A stretch of 64,000 nucleotides of DNA from the NCBI RefSeq assembly GCF_000518805.1, contig NZ_JAEH01000024.1, positions 1-64,000 of the forward strand. The letters are read 5' to 3'. Source of the DNA: Shewanella waksmanii ATCC BAA-643 (GTDB lineage Bacteria; Pseudomonadota; Gammaproteobacteria; Enterobacterales; Shewanellaceae). Below are positions 61,558 to 64,000 of this stretch, piece by piece. Below the pieces are notes generated by a model. That model saw nothing but the letters and a program-made list of their open reading frames with translations, did no database searches and was not told the DNA's origin. The position numbers were made by a program, and so were the translations under genes. Every line of letters starts with the position of its first letter. Within the stretch, counting starts at the first letter, position 1.

Positions 61558-62253
61558 TTAGCCCTGTTTTAACCAAGGTAGTACAGCCGTATCAAACTGA
61601 TAACTAAAATACTTACGCTTTAATAAGCCCGAAGCATGGCTACTAATCTTACTTTTATGTCGATATTCATCCCAACTCGCCACATGAGTTCCACGATTAA
61701 CATGTGGCATTCTAATCGTTTTATTGAAATTACTACCGAATAGAAATTGTTGTAATCGCACCATGTCTGTTGCCTTGCTGACATCTATCTGAATAAAGTT
61801 GTCAACATAGGCTGATTGCTGCGCGTTAAAATAGTGACACACCTGCTGTTTATGGAATCGATAACACTGCTGCAGATGGAACTCATCAGTGGGATCATCA
61901 CAATGTGATAAGCCAAAACAAGCTTCAAAACTTCGCTTCATCAACGGATGAAATCGGCCTGTTGTTGGCGCCAAATGAGGTAACATTTTTTTAAGTAACA
62001 TCTGCATCGAGCAGACCCAAGCGGTAATATCGCGATCAAGATAAATAAACTTAGCCCGCGGATACAATTGGTGTAGTTGCTGATAATCACTAAAACAAGG
62101 CACATCAGAAACCACGTCGGCAAGCTCAAATGCTTGTTGGGTAAAAGCTTGATGAGCAACTTTGCACCCCATTTCGAGCAGGGCAATACTGATGCTGGTG
62201 GTTCCTGTGCGTGGTAAGCCAATCACAAAAACCTTTTCGTCTAAATGGAACAT
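61558..62253 (-). CDS. Sulfotransferase-family protein
   Basis: The 231 residues begin with KVFVIGLPRTGTTSISIALLEMG, the PAPS 5'-phosphosulfate loop (GLPRTGTTS) of sulfotransferases. RAKFIYLDRDITAWVCSM follows, resembling the 3'-phosphate-binding strand region, and a short helical C terminus. No signal peptide or membrane segment is present. The sulfate acceptor is unknown; surface carbohydrates or small molecules are typical. It lies 69 bases upstream of hrpB on the same strand and is divergent from the methyltransferase gene. Confidence 0.78.
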   Translation of the reverse strand: MFHLDEKVFVIGLPRTGTTSISIALLEMGCKVAHQAFTQQAFELADVVSDVPCFSDYQQLHQLYPRAKFIYLDRDITAWVCSMQMLLKKMLPHLAPTTGRFHPLMKRSFEACFGLSHCDDPTDEFHLQQCYRFHKQQVCHYFNAQQSAYVDNFIQIDVSKATDMVRLQQFLFGSNFNKTIRMPHVNRGTHVASWDEYRHKSKISSHASGLLKRKYFSYQFDTAVLPWLKQG

Positions 62254-62401
62254 TTTAAGCTAGAACACCAGAAACCGTTGTAGTTTAATAAAAACCAAGC
62301 GTACCATGGCAACCTCAGAGCTTGTTAGCACCAAAAAGGTGAACTAATCATCTGTACAAGCCGTATATACTTGATATAGCCAGCAGTCAAAGATATCAAA
62401 A

Positions 62402-63205
62402 ATGCTAGATAAAAGCCGATTAAGTTCACTATCTAAATTAAAAGCTGAGCAAAGCCTCGATCAGCTTGTTGAAATTGCCAAGTTTGATGCTTTGGCAAAA
62501 GAATGGCGTGATCCCAAAGGCCGTTTTAAGCATGTTTTAGCATTTAATCAAACCCGCCTGCTTGCCATTAAAACGGCGATCGCGCACCACTTCTCACGCA
62601 GCTTTGACAACGCTAACCCATTGGCTGATCTAAAATTGCTGGATATAGGCTGCGGCGCAGGCTTACTAACAGAGCCTCTGGCAAGTTATGGGGCTGATGT
62701 ACTGGGCATTGATGCCAGTGAGCATAATGTTAGTGTTGCCAGCCAGCACGCTAAAAATAGCGACATAAAAGTCACCTATCAACATTGCTTAGCTGCAGAA
62801 ATTGAACATTCACAAACCGCGAATTTTGACATCATACTCAACACAGAAGTTATCGAGCATGTAACAGACCAACAAGCATTGGTAAATACATGCGCGCGGC
62901 TTTTAAAGCCAGGTGGACTTTTAGTTATGGCCACGCTCAATCGTACCTGGCAAAGCTATGTCATTGGCATTTTAGGCGCAGAATATGTAATGAGGTATCT
63001 ACCGGTGGGCACCCATAATTGGCATTACTTTGTTAAGCCGCATGAACTAGAAATGATGCTAGCTCACCATCAAATAGATTGTATTTCCTGCCAAGGGATG
63101 CAATTCAACCCGTTCAACCAACGTTGGCGTATTAGTCAAAACACCCAAGTCAATTACTTATTATTTGCGACAAAACCACTAGAGTCATCACCAAACCACA
63201 GTTAA
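62402..63205 (+). CDS. UbiG-like SAM-dependent O-methyltransferase, alphaproteobacterial style
   Basis: The 267 residues align by eye with UbiG, which methylates two ubiquinone intermediates. Matches are VEIAKFDALAKEWRDPKGRFKHVLAFNQTRL at the N terminus, SAM motif I LLDIGCGAGLLTEPLASYGADVLGIDAS, LNTEVIEHVTD, RLLKPGGLLVMATLNRTWQSY, GAEYVMRYLPVGTHNWHYFVKPHEL and VNYLLFA. The GIDASEHN and THNW segments look like alphaproteobacterial and mitochondrial enzymes, and the usual LHxIN segment reads VLAFN. It may be a second, divergent or transferred UbiG, or a methyltransferase of another quinone-like substrate. A normal gammaproteobacterial ubiG would be expected elsewhere in the genome. Confidence 0.75.
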   Translation: MLDKSRLSSLSKLKAEQSLDQLVEIAKFDALAKEWRDPKGRFKHVLAFNQTRLLAIKTAIAHHFSRSFDNANPLADLKLLDIGCGAGLLTEPLASYGADVLGIDASEHNVSVASQHAKNSDIKVTYQHCLAAEIEHSQTANFDIILNTEVIEHVTDQQALVNTCARLLKPGGLLVMATLNRTWQSYVIGILGAEYVMRYLPVGTHNWHYFVKPHELEMMLAHHQIDCISCQGMQFNPFNQRWRISQNTQVNYLLFATKPLESSPNHS

Positions 63206-63319
63206 AACCACGGATACACGAGTTAATTAGCAGCACCTTAAAACGGTATTCTTAGCAAGATCAACCGTCACTTTTGCCTTATTATATGGCATAACAAGTA
63301 ACCCAAATTAGGAAGTTAT

Positions 63320-63763
63320 ATGGCAAACGTTGCCCTTTTAGTCGGCACAACTTTAGGCAGTGCTGAATACGTCGCCGATGAATTAGCTGAGCAATTGAGC
63401 GCTCAAGGACATCAAACTCACGTACATTTGGCCCCAGATCTGGCTGATTTAGATCCACAAAGCTTCTGGTTAATAGTCAGTTCTACCCATGGCGCGGGTG
63501 ATTTACCGGACAATATCCAGCCTTTTTTAAAGGCGATCAGGCTCCATTCTCCCGATCTCAGTAAGACAAAGTTTGCTTTATGTGCAATTGGCGACAGTAG
63601 TTACGATACTTTTTGCCAAGGGCCCGAATCCCTAGTTGAAGAGTTACTACATTGCGGCGCAACTGAGTTTGTGGATAAGATCCAGATCGATGTGCAGTAC
63701 GATCCAGTCCCAGAAGATCCAGCTCAAGCTTGGCTCACAAGTTGGCAAAGTAAATTAGTTTGA
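63320..63763 (+). CDS. mioC: Flavodoxin-like protein MioC
   Basis: The 147-residue protein has one flavodoxin fold with FMN loop VGTTLGSAEYVADEL, STHGAGDLPDN and IGDSSYDTFCQGPESL, as in MioC. Escherichia coli MioC is an FMN protein connected with biotin synthesis. Its gene borders oriC and is transcribed into it, as here: the stop codon is 48 bases before the first DnaA-box-like site. Confidence 0.95.
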   Translation: MANVALLVGTTLGSAEYVADELAEQLSAQGHQTHVHLAPDLADLDPQSFWLIVSSTHGAGDLPDNIQPFLKAIRLHSPDLSKTKFALCAIGDSSYDTFCQGPESLVEELLHCGATEFVDKIQIDVQYDPVPEDPAQAWLTSWQSKLV

Positions 63764-64000
63764 TCACCTTATAGCCCATAACTGGCAAACAACTCACAAT
63801 TAAGATCTACCTTACCCACAAATTACGTTCCAAAATGATAAATATGTGGATAAGGTATTATTTTGATCTGATCTAACTCTGTATTAATCAACACCCGATC
63901 AGCCCTTAGATCCCCCCTGTGGATAACTAGGCGATCTATCCCCAAGCTTATTGAAGTTTGATCCACAATAGATCACAGGATCTTTTGCTCTTTAACTAAT
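63764..64000. other. oriC: Start of the chromosomal replication origin oriC (runs off the window)
   Basis: Two perfect DnaA boxes (TGTGGATAA at 63845-63853 and 63918-63926) are present. Variants are TTACCCACA (63812-63820), CTATCCCCA (63936-63944) and TGATCCACA (63959-63967). Ten GATC sites fall within 63762-63982. The GATCTTTTGCTCTTTAA segment at the edge resembles the A/T-rich 13-mers of enteric origins. The position after mioC agrees with the enteric order mioC-oriC-mnmG. The unwinding region and mnmG probably lie right of base 64000. Confidence 0.9.

Overview
The window is a chromosomal origin region from a gammaproteobacterium that most resembles Shewanella or a close relative. That assignment comes from gene order and protein character and was not tested by a search. 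The supporting gene orders are fadB-fadA beside pepQ-yigZ-trkH-hemG, lysM-dprA-smg divergent from def-fmt-rsmB-trkA-trkH, yrdD-tsaC-hemF and aroE-yrdB-yrdA next to an rRNA promoter, and mnmE-yidC-yidD-rnpA-rpmH-dnaA-dnaN-recF-gyrB. No insertion sequence, prophage, CRISPR array or tRNA gene is visible.

Layout. Bases 1-320 hold tandem rRNA-type promoters firing left, off the window, plus the promoter of a gamma carbonic anhydrase. Bases 0.9-9.5 kb carry yrdB, aroE, a group II truncated haemoglobin, hemF, tsaC, a topoisomerase-type zinc-finger protein, an M9 collagenase-like lipoprotein and the lysM-dprA-smg operon. Bases 9.7-15.4 kb are the def-fmt-rsmB-trkA-trkH operon. Bases 15.4-22.5 kb hold a secreted S33 hydrolase, two hemG-like flavodoxin genes flanking a BigR/SqrR-type ArsR repressor, a second trkH, yigZ and pepQ. 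Bases 22.7-37.3 kb hold fadBA, ybaK, tusA, a MOSC protein, a TolB-amidohydrolase fusion, tag, glyQS and pxpBCA. Bases 37.4-47.8 kb are the replication and ribosome block from gyrB to mnmE. Bases 47.8-63.2 kb, between mnmE and mioC, look like accessory cargo: a DUF6916 / GNAT / tail-collar (Mdp-type) module, a 3011-residue modular surface protein, hrpB, a sulfotransferase and an unusual UbiG-like methyltransferase. mioC and the first part of oriC close the window.

Chromosome maintenance signals run through the region. There are four perfect parS palindromes between 26.1 and 31.1 kb (one inside a coding sequence, one forming the stem of a terminator), two near-parS sites in recF and hrpB, and three clusters of GATC and DnaA-box-like sequences: the dnaA-rpmH gap, the gap beside hrpB, and oriC.

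The least ordinary piece is 48.0-58.6 kb. A phage-tail-collar-like protein, a DUF6916 protein and an acetyltransferase sit next to a giant cadherin/Ig-repeat protein. That protein carries an internal GlyGly-CTERM-like sorting signal and is then fused in frame to a signal-peptide-like segment and an outer-membrane beta-barrel.
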